The notes below the pieces were generated by a model, which had not been told where the DNA came from, made no database searches, and saw only the letters and a list, made by a program, of their open reading frames with translations. From positions 3,481,030 through 3,545,029 of the forward strand of contig AP017308.1 in assembly GCA_001548435.1 (NCBI GenBank): 64,000 nt of DNA, written 5' to 3'. The stretch comes from Leptolyngbya sp. NIES-3755 (lineage in GTDB: Bacteria > Cyanobacteriota > Cyanobacteriia > Leptolyngbyales > Leptolyngbyaceae). This document shows, one piece after another, positions 43,894-51,854 of this stretch; position 1 is the stretch's first letter; each line of letters opens with the position of its first letter. Made by a program: the position numbers and the translations under genes.

Positions 43894-45096
43894 TCATAGT
43901 TCGGGAACTTGCGTATCAGGTAGTTGACCAGCGTAATGCTTCAGCAATATCTCAGGACTGTTTCCAACCCATTTAGCCACCTGATGTATCGGAACATTTT
44001 CGTAAAGCGCGAGAGTGATAAAGGTGTGTCGCGTCGAATAGAGACTCCGATATTGATCGATTAAACCGTCTTTTTCAAGTCGGTAAACAATACCGTCCCG
44101 CCAAGTTCCTCGATCTGAAGCTCCTTTCCAGCACAAGGCAGAAAAGGTATGGGTGTTAATCGCTTTGCCTTTTAAACTTGGGAATAGAAAATCATCCTCT
44201 CGATCCTGGAGAGACTTTCTCCTCCTCTGAATCAGAAACGATTTCATTTGCTCATTACAAGGAAACTTACGAGTTTTACCTGTCTTAGTGCCTTTTTGAA
44301 TTTTCCTGCTGCTAACATTCACAATTGCTTCAGAGAAGGTAATAAACCAGTTCTTAAAATCAACGTGCTTCCATTTCAAAGCAACAGCTTCCGAAGTCCG
44401 ACAACCTGAGAAGAATAAGAACCAAACAAAATCTCTGTAGAAGCTGTAAGTCGGATGGTCAGCAAAAGCTTGAATAATCTGATCCCTTGCCGCAGAAGAA
44501 AAAGGATCAGGTTCTTGTTCATCCTCGTTAATCTCAATCTCTAAAGCCATACCTGCAAAGGGAGAATGATCGATGATTCTGCGCTTAACAGCCCAACTAC
44601 AAGCGGCTTGGATCTCCATTAAAAGGAACTTTGTCGTCTTTAAGCTGTGATTCTCCAGAAGATGCTGACGGATCTCTAACGCCTCAGAAAGTTTCTTGTA
44701 AGGTAGTTTATCGATATGGCTTGAGACGCGCCTATAGTGAGTTCTGATCGTGGTTTCTTCCACTAAAGGAGTTTTGTACTGTATGTACTTTTGCCACAGT
44801 TCAGGTAGGTCAATCGAGCATAAATCTGACTTCTCTTCAACAGGAATAAGCTTGATCATTCTCCTGCGCGGATCATACTTAACCAACGTAGGATCAAATC
44901 TTTCGTAAAGAATATCAACTTCGATTTCACTTGCTTTGGCTTCCGCTAATCTTCGGTGATGAGAATCGTCTGCTTTGAGTCCAAGAGTAAGACAGTAAAG
45001 TTTTCCAGCATAATTCCACCTCAGTCGAAGTCCTCCTCCATTATTTTGAATATTGACCGATCCGTTACGCTTCCTGGTTTGATCTTTCCGTACCAT
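43894..45096 (-). CDS. int: tyrosine recombinase (phage integrase), 400 aa
   Basis: N-terminal arm-binding and core-binding domains come first (RLRWNYAGKLYCLTLGLKAD, LWQKYIQYKTPLVEE). The catalytic domain has the first Arg in FSGCRTSEAVALKW, the H-x-x-R-type box read here as YSTRHTFITLALYENV, then HQVAKWVGNSPEILLKHYAG with the nucleophilic Tyr. It lies 180 bp from attR. It recombines the 78-bp tRNA-Ser core and probably binds the 17-bp arm repeats. Confidence 0.92.
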   Translation of the reverse strand: MVRKDQTRKRNGSVNIQNNGGGLRLRWNYAGKLYCLTLGLKADDSHHRRLAEAKASEIEVDILYERFDPTLVKYDPRRRMIKLIPVEEKSDLCSIDLPELWQKYIQYKTPLVEETTIRTHYRRVSSHIDKLPYKKLSEALEIRQHLLENHSLKTTKFLLMEIQAACSWAVKRRIIDHSPFAGMALEIEINEDEQEPDPFSSAARDQIIQAFADHPTYSFYRDFVWFLFFSGCRTSEAVALKWKHVDFKNWFITFSEAIVNVSSRKIQKGTKTGKTRKFPCNEQMKSFLIQRRRKSLQDREDDFLFPSLKGKAINTHTFSALCWKGASDRGTWRDGIVYRLEKDGLIDQYRSLYSTRHTFITLALYENVPIHQVAKWVGNSPEILLKHYAGQLPDTQVPEL

Positions 45097-45163
45097 CGAT
45101 TAACCTCCCAGTACAAAAGATCTTTCCAGAATAAGTTACCTGCTTTATCTGATCAATTTGAAC

Positions 45164-45180
45164 AGCCATAGATCAGCCAT
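45164..45180 (+). repeat. 17-bp arm repeat, right copy
   Basis: AGCCATAGATCAGCCAT, exact match to 3893-3909 in the same orientation, between the integrase start and attR. Confidence 0.6.
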
Positions 45181-45275
45181 GAACCTGTCAGAAGGATCGG
45201 AACTTGAGGTGTTCTTATGTCAAATAGATAACAAATAATGACTCAGATACTGAGAATTAAACCCTATTTTCTCTT

Positions 45276-45353
45276 CCGAGCGGTTTAAGGCGCAGCACTG
45301 GAAATGCTGTGATGGGGTAACTTATCCGAGGGTTCGAATCCCTCTCTCTCCGT
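45276..45353 (+). repeat. attR core (displaced tRNA-Ser 3' fragment)
   Basis: 78 bp identical to 3773-3850. The first ten bases of the tRNA acceptor/D region are missing, so this copy cannot form a tRNA. It is the original host 3' part pushed away by integration. The host gene for the TraX protein ends 38 bp further on. Confidence 0.92.
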
Positions 45354-45391
45354 TCTGAAGTTCCAATACATTAAGGCGACTCAATCCTGGC

Positions 45392-46048
45392 TCATTGAAT
45401 GTAACGCAGGAGCCACAACGCGAACAAATGCAAGGGGTAGAACAAATAAAACCATTTTGCTCTCCGTCCTTGCTGATGATTTGCGAGAGACAGTGAGAAC
45501 GGCGCAAAGGTAGCGGGAAACTGAAAGGCGACAAACCCTGGAGCAACGATCAGCAAACTCAGGTGAAAGGCGATCCATTCAGTCCACCAGGAAGCACTTG
45601 CTCGAAAACGATGAATCAGGGCGATCGCGACGATGCCATAAGCTTGGTACTCCAGGTATAGCACCTGAGCGATCGTCGCTCCCGCAATCCAAATCAGGAG
45701 TTGCCACTGTGGAAATCGCCGCACGAGCCGCAAACAGAGCAACCCCAGCAACAATGTAAACAAAATGTTCCATAGCGTTGAGCGAAATAGAAATTGGTAA
45801 ATCGGCTGAGACACGATGCCCAGCAACAATAAACGTAGGCAATACTGTCTAAAATGACGGGTATGTTTTTCTCCCTCGACCAGTAACAAGATAAAGAGCG
45901 GAAAGCTAAAGCGTCCTAGAATGCGGAAAATCAATAGGTCTGGAAAAAAGACTGTCCCGATATGATCGACTAGCATCAAGACTGCTGCCAATAGCTTGAT
46001 TTGATAGTTATTTAAGGACATCGGGTGCCCGTGAGGCTGGTCAATCAA
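45392..46048 (-). CDS. TraX family membrane protein
   Basis: 218 residues with about seven hydrophobic helices: QIKLLAAVLMLVDHIGTVFF, ILGRFSFPLFILLLVEG, LLLLGIVSQPIYQFLF and others, ending KWFYLFYPLHLFALWLL. These are hallmarks of TraX, the F-pilin N-acetylase family, whose chromosomal members probably acetylate unknown envelope targets. ATG 46048 overlaps the FMN reductase stop as ATGA; MSLNNYQ at 46021 is an alternative start. Confidence 0.82.
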   Translation of the reverse strand: MIDQPHGHPMSLNNYQIKLLAAVLMLVDHIGTVFFPDLLIFRILGRFSFPLFILLLVEGEKHTRHFRQYCLRLLLLGIVSQPIYQFLFRSTLWNILFTLLLGLLCLRLVRRFPQWQLLIWIAGATIAQVLYLEYQAYGIVAIALIHRFRASASWWTEWIAFHLSLLIVAPGFVAFQFPATFAPFSLSLANHQQGRRAKWFYLFYPLHLFALWLLRYIQ

Positions 46049-46620
46049 AACGGAGTTCCTTTCTCTTGCCGTTGTCGTTGTAATGCTTCTTCATACCACT
46101 CTAATTCATCTAGAAATTGAGTCGCTCTCTTGGTTAATGCGGCATCTTGAGGAATTCCTACTTCATTCAAAGCATCCCCGATTTTTGCGATCGAAAAGAG
46201 AGTAGAAATGGTTGGCATCCCCATTTCCGTCAAAAAAGCCCGGAGTTGAATAGCGGCTCTCACCCCTCCAAATCCCCCGGTTGAGTAAGAAACGATACCT
46301 GCGGGACGAAAATAGTACTCCTCCAAGTAATGATCCATCAGATTGCTCAGACCCGGTTGAATCGAATGGTTATATTCTCCAGCCACTACTACAAAACCAT
46401 CAGCAGTTTTGATGTGATTTGCTAAATCTTCCATCTTTTCAGGAGCTTGATCGTATTCTTTGTACATGCGATCGAGAATACCGAAGTCATACGCTTGAGC
46501 ATCAGCAAAAATCACCTGATGATTTCTCTGTTTAAGTTGCTCAATCATGAAGCGGGCAGCTTTAATACCTTGGCGATCGCGACGGTACGAACCATAGAAG
46601 ACGATTGTTTTGAAGCTCAT
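46045..46620 (-). CDS. NADPH-dependent FMN reductase family protein
   Basis: 191 residues. IVFYGSYRRDRQGIKAARFM is the flavodoxin-like phosphate loop. DGFVVVAGEYNHSIQPGLSNLMDHYLEEYY and IVSYSTGGFGGVRAAIQLR are characteristic of NAD(P)H:FMN/quinone reductases (chromate reductase/ArsH-like group). It acts in the cytoplasm in redox or quinone detoxification; the substrate is not predictable. It is coupled to the TraX gene. Confidence 0.88.
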   Translation of the reverse strand: MSFKTIVFYGSYRRDRQGIKAARFMIEQLKQRNHQVIFADAQAYDFGILDRMYKEYDQAPEKMEDLANHIKTADGFVVVAGEYNHSIQPGLSNLMDHYLEEYYFRPAGIVSYSTGGFGGVRAAIQLRAFLTEMGMPTISTLFSIAKIGDALNEVGIPQDAALTKRATQFLDELEWYEEALQRQRQEKGTPF

Positions 46621-46654
46621 AGATTAAAATTCTCAATTGTGTCAAACACTAAAG

Positions 46655-47812
46655 TTAACGGTAAACGCTACGAATCAGAATGACTTCACGAGATGTACGG
46701 AGCTTGTAGAGACTGTGTAGGCGATTTTGTTCTAGGTGTGAGGTAAGTTCTGCATCTAGGGGTTGTAAGAGTCGCAGATCGCAGAGAATTTGATTCTGCA
46801 TTAATGCTTTACCAAGAACCGATCGAGCTATCTCAGTGATCGTTGTGCCTCTAAGATCAAGCCGAAGCAGCGTTTGATTGTGAGTCAGAAAATGGGCGAT
46901 CGCAATGATTCCTTCATCCCCAATCCGGTTCGGTTCAGCCCCCAAAACCTTTGTGGAAGGACTATATCCCAAATCTAACTGTTCTAAGCTGGGATGATTC
47001 TGAACTGCCGGTAGTAGCGCCTGACAGCCTATTGTACTAATGCCATTACTTGCAAGTCCTAGCTCAATCAGCGTTTGATTGTCCTGTAATCCGTTCGCCA
47101 ACACTTCAATGCCCTGATCACCTAAATGATTGACGTTCAGGAGCAGCGCTTTAATTGCTCGATTGTGTCTTAGTAGTTCAGCAATCAACCCTGCATCTTC
47201 AACAGTTAATTGATTTCCGCCCAAATAAAGCCGCTCAACAGTGCGATTAGAATCGATCAAAACCGATAAAATTGCACCGAATCCTGTTTTACTGATCTGA
47301 GTATGCACTAAATCAAGAGTATGAATGCTTTGGTTATTACGGAGCATTTCAGCAAGAGAACGAGCGCCCATTTCTCCAATTGGATTGCGCTTTAACCATA
47401 GTCCAGTCACGGATTGATTCTGTGTGAGTACCTGTGCGAGTTGAGCAATACCAGTTTGATCGATCGCATTACAACCTAAGTAGACAATCTCTAAACGATC
47501 GCAGTGCTCGATCAATTGCGCGATCGCTCTTGCTCCCTCATTCCCGATCCCGTTCGTTCCCAGCAATAAACTTGCGATCGTCGTATTTCGTTTTAGAGCC
47601 TCTGCAACTAGAACACATCCAGCAACTCCGATTCCTTGTTTGCATAGATCTAAGCGCCCATCGGGCAGAACTGTCCCCCGCGGAAACGCGATCGCTTCGG
47701 TGATAGGTTGATTCGATCGCAGATGTTCGATCAAAGGTGCAAGTTCGGTGAGAACATTTGGCGTAGTTTCTAAGGGTTGAGGAATAGGACAATGCAGCAA
47801 TGAATTCGTCAT
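46655..47812 (-). CDS. leucine-rich repeat protein, ribonuclease-inhibitor type, 385 aa
   Basis: About nine repeats of roughly 28 residues with the pattern LxLxxNxIGxxGAxAIAxxLxxNxxI, for example LGTNGIGNEGARAIAQLIEH and LASNGISTIGCQALLPAVQN. This forms a horseshoe for protein binding, as in NLR sensors and ribonuclease inhibitor. There is no signal peptide and no effector domain. It starts 7 bp after the SDR gene ends, so the two are co-transcribed and probably act together. Confidence 0.82.
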   Translation of the reverse strand: MTNSLLHCPIPQPLETTPNVLTELAPLIEHLRSNQPITEAIAFPRGTVLPDGRLDLCKQGIGVAGCVLVAEALKRNTTIASLLLGTNGIGNEGARAIAQLIEHCDRLEIVYLGCNAIDQTGIAQLAQVLTQNQSVTGLWLKRNPIGEMGARSLAEMLRNNQSIHTLDLVHTQISKTGFGAILSVLIDSNRTVERLYLGGNQLTVEDAGLIAELLRHNRAIKALLLNVNHLGDQGIEVLANGLQDNQTLIELGLASNGISTIGCQALLPAVQNHPSLEQLDLGYSPSTKVLGAEPNRIGDEGIIAIAHFLTHNQTLLRLDLRGTTITEIARSVLGKALMQNQILCDLRLLQPLDAELTSHLEQNRLHSLYKLRTSREVILIRSVYR

Positions 47813-47818
47813 GATACT

Positions 47819-49114
47819 TTACCAGGGATGAGGAACATAATCTTTGAGAAAATGACCAAATTGCGGTGTTGCTGAATTGATACCTTGAACGATCGGATCA
47901 TAGATTCTTGCCATGCCATCAATGATGTCGAGTGGCGGATAAAATCCTCGCTTTTGCTCAATGTTCGTTCTCTTAGGATAAGGATTCTCGTTGGTAATCC
48001 AACCTGTATCGACACTATTCATAAAAATGTTATCTTCTGCATAGTCACTTGCAGCGGTACGAGTCATCATATTGAGTGCTGCTTTTGCCATATTCGTATG
48101 CGGATGGAATGGCGTTTTATTGATGCGGTTAAATTGCCCTTCCATTGCTGAAACATTGATGATAAAGCGTCGATCGAAGGGCGATCGCTGTAAGAGTGGT
48201 TTGAGTTTGCTATTGAGAAGAAAGGGCGCGATCGCATTCACAAGTTGAACCTCTAAAAGCTCGATCGTGCTAACTTGATCTAACTTGAGTAACCAACTAT
48301 TCGTTGGGCGTAAATCTAAGGGTTGTCCATCTCGATCGAACATTTGTGGCGGAAAATAAGAGTTGAGCAGAGACGAACTTTCTTGTGCTTCGAGAAGAGG
48401 AACCCTCTCTGATTGTTCTTCTAAAAGATGCTGATAAAACGCAAGAGGACGTTTGATGGTTTGAGCCGCATTGTTGATCAAAATGTCGATCGAGGATTTT
48501 GTCTGTAGTAATTGCTCAATAAAGCCTTCAACAGCGCTGAGATTGCGTAAATCGAGTCCATAAATCTCTAAGCGATCGCGCCATTGCTCAAAGTCTGGTT
48601 CTAACTGATAACGATTTGCACAATCACGAGGAAAGCGGGTCGTTACAATCACTCGTGCTCGATCGCGTAACAATCGCAAAACGGTTTGATAGCCTATTTT
48701 GATCCGTCCACCGGTGACTAAGGCAGTTCGCCCTGTTAAGTTAGTTTGTTGAAACCGTTTTTGATAGTTAAACTCAGCACAAGTCGGACAAAGTAAATGA
48801 TAAAAGAAATGTACTTGTGTGTAAGGTGTTTTGCAGATATAGCAAGAGATAGGCAAGTTTAACTGTTTTGCTTTTGATACGGCTCCCTCAATCATAGGTT
48901 GTACCAATTGAACGATTAAGCAAGATTCTTTTGTAGCACGATCTTCAGACTGGTGAATACGATGCTGAGTTTGGCGAGACTGTTTACGACCTTGCTTATG
49001 AATCTTCGCGATCAAGCTTTTGAAACGATCATGATGGTCGATCAAAGTCGGATCATCCGCAATCTGCTGTAGAACTTGAAGGCAATTTTCTAACTGTTCT
49101 GGCGAAATGTCCAT
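47819..49114 (-). CDS. SDR-fold oxidoreductase with N-terminal helical and zinc-ribbon extension, 431 aa
   Basis: Residues 1-90 are helical and basic. CYICKTPYTQVHFFYHLLCPTC is cut here into CYICK and LCPTC, a four-cysteine ribbon at about 92-112. The Rossmann domain follows: ALVTGGRIKIGYQTV, NNAA in DILINNAAQTIKRP, and INVSAMEG with the catalytic-type Ser. The usual YxxxK reads TNMAK, with Thr in place of Tyr, so normal SDR catalysis is doubtful. It lies between the tRNA-like genes and the LRR gene. It may act as an NAD-binding sensor or an unusual reductase. Confidence 0.78.
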   Translation of the reverse strand: MDISPEQLENCLQVLQQIADDPTLIDHHDRFKSLIAKIHKQGRKQSRQTQHRIHQSEDRATKESCLIVQLVQPMIEGAVSKAKQLNLPISCYICKTPYTQVHFFYHLLCPTCAEFNYQKRFQQTNLTGRTALVTGGRIKIGYQTVLRLLRDRARVIVTTRFPRDCANRYQLEPDFEQWRDRLEIYGLDLRNLSAVEGFIEQLLQTKSSIDILINNAAQTIKRPLAFYQHLLEEQSERVPLLEAQESSSLLNSYFPPQMFDRDGQPLDLRPTNSWLLKLDQVSTIELLEVQLVNAIAPFLLNSKLKPLLQRSPFDRRFIINVSAMEGQFNRINKTPFHPHTNMAKAALNMMTRTAASDYAEDNIFMNSVDTGWITNENPYPKRTNIEQKRGFYPPLDIIDGMARIYDPIVQGINSATPQFGHFLKDYVPHPW

Positions 49115-49144
49115 ACGACCCTGTGAGACACAGTGATTTCGGGG

Positions 49145-49219
49145 TGGAAAGGGGAAAGACTCGAACTTTCAACTTCTACAATGCAGTTGTAGCGCTCTTC
49201 CAATTGAGCTACCCTTCCC
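49145..49219 (-). tRNA. tRNA-like gene 1, anomalous anticodon loop
   Basis: It folds as a full cloverleaf: acceptor GGAAGGG with CCCTTTC or CCTTTCC, D stem GCTC/GAGC, anticodon stem CTACA/TGTAG, T stem GAAAG/CTTTC with loop TTCGAGT. The anticodon loop is ACTGCAT, so position 33 is C and not the universal U, and positions 34-36 would read TGC. The stem can extend to six pairs with a five-base loop. No CCA is encoded. It is therefore unlikely to be a normal decoding tRNA. Confidence 0.5.
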
Positions 49220-49224
49220 AAAGG

Positions 49225-49297
49225 TGGAAAGGGGAAAGACTCGAACTCTCACCTCTGCATTGAATGTGCAGGCTCTTCCAGTTGAGCTACCCTTTCC
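49225..49297 (-). tRNA. tRNA-like gene 2, anomalous anticodon loop
   Basis: Sister of the preceding element, sharing D arm, T arm and 3' acceptor strand, including an unbroken 25-base stretch at the 3' end. Acceptor GGAAAGG/CCTTTCC is perfect and can extend to eight pairs. The anticodon stem CTGCA/TGCAG has loop CATTCAA, so position 33 is A and positions 34-36 would read TTC. The base between D and anticodon stems is missing. It begins 47 bp after the pnkp stop on the same strand. Confidence 0.5.
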
Positions 49298-49343
49298 ATT
49301 TAGGCGTAATACATTATGTAACATAGTCTTCTCGATCGCAACC

Positions 49344-51854
49344 TTAAAGTCTTGGATCAATCGGTTCAGTTTCTAGCGCTAGAATGCCAAACGTACATTC
49401 ATGCACTCGACGCAGCGGTTCTCTGGCAACAAAGCGATCGAGTGCTTCGATTCCGAGGGCAAATTCGCGTAGAGCCAGCGATCGCTTTGCAGATAATCCC
49501 CGTTTTCGCAATCGTTCTAGATTTTCAGGTCGCGAATATTCTGCACCATAGATAATTCGTAAATATTCCTGTCCACGACATTTCACCGCAGGCTGAATGT
49601 TCCGTTGTTGTGGCAAAAACTCGATCGGTTTAACGACCATGCCCTCGCTGCCTTGTTGAGTACGATCGAGCCACCAATTAACTCCAGCCTCCACACTTTG
49701 CGAATCAGTGGTATCAACCATCAAATGATCAGTTGCAATGATAAGCTCGGAGTCTGCGAATCGAGCAATTTGCTCTAGATGCCAAAGATGCGATCGATGA
49801 GTATGAACGGCTCCTTCTGTCGCAAGGATGTGAAAGGGAGCAAGTTTGAGATCGTCGATCGATTGGACAGACCAACAATAGCGACGATACGCCTGACGGT
49901 ATTGTTCGGCAAGCTGTGATCGTGCTTGATAGTCCTGCAAGGGCACTTCAATGCCGCGTGATTGAGCTTGTTCGAGAAGTGCGATCGCATCGGTGAATCC
50001 GACTTGAGCCGCACGTCCCACAGGCGCGTATTGTTGACGTAAAAGCTGTTGTGCTTTGACCGACCAAGGCATCAGTTCACAATCGAGACAAATCCAATCG
50101 GTTTGAAATTCATCCCAAATATGAGCAAGCTTTGTTCTCAACCGCTCTAAGAATTCTGTTTCAAGTTGAAGATTGTCAAAGAACGGTCGCCCGGTGCGTG
50201 TGTAGCAAATACCGAATCTACCATCTGTTACACCAAAACGTTTTTGAGCCGATTTAGACGATCGACAAACGATGACGATCGCTCTTGATCCCATGTGTTT
50301 CTCTTCGCAAATCACTTGGGCAATTCCTTGATTGCGATAGTATGCGAGTGCTTCAGTGGGATGTTCTAAGAATCCAGGCTCTTTAGAAGTTTCAACCGGA
50401 GACATTGTAGGCGGTAGATAGATTAACCATTTTGGATCAACTGCAAATCGACTCATTACTTCTAAAGCTGCGATCGCATTCTCCGGGCGAATGGTAATCG
50501 GACGATGCAACTTGGGTGAAATGATGCGCTTTCCAGTGACATCTGCAATGTCTAAAACATCATCGTCTTGCTGTTGAAGGGTAAGCGAAGATTCAGCAAT
50601 CAATGGACGAACTGGCTCACAGTACACCTGACGTGCTGCAACTGAAACTAATTCTTTTTCTGGATAGCGCAATGCAGTGAGTTTGCCACCAAACACACAT
50701 CCAGTATCAATGTCGATCGTGCCATTCAACCACACTGGCTCAGGAACGGGAGTATGACCATAAACGACGATCGCATCTCCACGATAGTCTGATGCCCAGT
50801 TGTATCGCACAGGTAAGCCAAATTCATCAATTTCTCCAGTTGTTTCCCCGTACAATGCAAATTCTCGAACTGTCGCAGAACCCCGTCCTTGATAAGCCTG
50901 TTTCATTCCCGCATGAGCCACCACGAGACGACCACTATCAAGAACATAGTGACTTACCAAGGAATCGAGAAATGATTGCAGCGATCGTAGTTCCGCTTCA
51001 TCCAGTTTTTCTAGTTCTGCTAAGGTTTTATCTAACCCATGATTGACCGTAACTTTATTTCCTTTGAGCTTCCGTAACAGTTTATAGTCATGGTTTCCTG
51101 GAACACAAAGAGCCGTTTCTGCTGCAACCATGTTCCGCACTAAGTTCAACGTATCAAGAATGCGATCGCCACGATCGACTAAATCCCCTAGAAAGATGGC
51201 TTTCCGTCCTTCAGGATGATAGTAGGTTTGCTCTTTGAGTTGATAGCCCAAGGTTTGCAGCAATTGTTCTAATTCATCGCAGCATCCATGTACATCGCCA
51301 ATGATGTCGAACGGACCTTGCTCGTGTTTCTTGTTGTTCCACAACGGTTGGCGATCGATTTCAACGGATTCAATTTGCTCTAGAGAATTGAGAACATAAA
51401 CTTGCCGAAACCCTTCTTTTTGTAGTGTTCGGAGCGATTGTCGAATGTTCTGCACATGCCGACGAATCACATGATCTCCGAATTGTCGATCGCTTCTTTG
51501 ACGATTGCGATCGCGACAAATTTGTTCGGGCAAATTCAGCACGATCGCAACTGGAAGACAATGATACTCTCGCGCCAGCCGAATCAAATGTTTGCGATCG
51601 GCTGCCTGTGTATTCGTTGCATCAATGACAGTCAAATTGCCTCGATTCAAACGCTTTGCAGCAATGTAGTACAAGACATCAAAAGCATCTTGAGTCGCAG
51701 ATTGATTAGTTTCATCATCAGATACTAAACCTCGACAGCTATCCGACGAAATAATCTCAGTCGGTAAGAAGTGTTGGTGAGCAAAGGTCGATTTCCCAGA
51801 GCCAGAAGCACCGATTAGAGTGACAAGAGATAGTTCAGGAATGGTAATTTTCAT
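49344..51854 (-). CDS. pnkp: polynucleotide kinase-phosphatase-ligase (bacterial Pnkp)
   Basis: 836 residues with all three modules. The 5' kinase has P-loop GASGSGKST (15-23) and VIDATNT. The 2',3'-phosphatase is a metallophosphoesterase with GDVHGCCDEL (186-195), FLGDLVDRG, GNHDYK and VVAHAGM. The C-terminal adenylyltransferase has EEKHMGSRA, with the nucleotide-accepting Lys, and later MVVKP. Pnkp heals and, with Hen1, seals RNAs cut by ribotoxins. Its start overlaps the hen1 stop as ATGA, so the two are coupled. Two tRNA-like genes follow on the same strand. Confidence 0.95.
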   Translation of the reverse strand: MKITIPELSLVTLIGASGSGKSTFAHQHFLPTEIISSDSCRGLVSDDETNQSATQDAFDVLYYIAAKRLNRGNLTVIDATNTQAADRKHLIRLAREYHCLPVAIVLNLPEQICRDRNRQRSDRQFGDHVIRRHVQNIRQSLRTLQKEGFRQVYVLNSLEQIESVEIDRQPLWNNKKHEQGPFDIIGDVHGCCDELEQLLQTLGYQLKEQTYYHPEGRKAIFLGDLVDRGDRILDTLNLVRNMVAAETALCVPGNHDYKLLRKLKGNKVTVNHGLDKTLAELEKLDEAELRSLQSFLDSLVSHYVLDSGRLVVAHAGMKQAYQGRGSATVREFALYGETTGEIDEFGLPVRYNWASDYRGDAIVVYGHTPVPEPVWLNGTIDIDTGCVFGGKLTALRYPEKELVSVAARQVYCEPVRPLIAESSLTLQQQDDDVLDIADVTGKRIISPKLHRPITIRPENAIAALEVMSRFAVDPKWLIYLPPTMSPVETSKEPGFLEHPTEALAYYRNQGIAQVICEEKHMGSRAIVIVCRSSKSAQKRFGVTDGRFGICYTRTGRPFFDNLQLETEFLERLRTKLAHIWDEFQTDWICLDCELMPWSVKAQQLLRQQYAPVGRAAQVGFTDAIALLEQAQSRGIEVPLQDYQARSQLAEQYRQAYRRYCWSVQSIDDLKLAPFHILATEGAVHTHRSHLWHLEQIARFADSELIIATDHLMVDTTDSQSVEAGVNWWLDRTQQGSEGMVVKPIEFLPQQRNIQPAVKCRGQEYLRIIYGAEYSRPENLERLRKRGLSAKRSLALREFALGIEALDRFVAREPLRRVHECTFGILALETEPIDPRL

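Larger units (their letters stand above)
3773..45353. mobile_element. integrated siphovirus prophage (about 41.5 kb)
   Basis: Bounded by an exact 78-bp direct repeat of tRNA-Ser sequence (3773-3850 and 45276-45353), with a tyrosine integrase beside the right copy. It carries terminase, portal, capsid, a lambda-like tail series and an antirepressor. Excision between the repeats would give a circle of 41,503 bp. It contains four nested parasites: IscB element, two ISKra4-type copies and TnpB element, plus a terminase intein. I saw no GCGATCGC octamer inside, unlike the flanks. No holin/endolysin pair or CI-like repressor is recognisable. Disruption of the gpJ-like gene suggests it is defective. 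Confidence 0.93.

Noticed and set aside
3763-45353. The right 78-bp repeat as a second tRNA-Ser gene
   Set aside because: It lacks the first ten bases of the tRNA, and the preceding CTCTT cannot pair with the acceptor 3' strand. It is an attR fragment.
49225-49297. tRNA-His, because an extra 5' G can pair with a 3' C as in tRNA-His
   Set aside because: The anticodon loop (CATTCAA) does not contain GTG and position 33 is not U.
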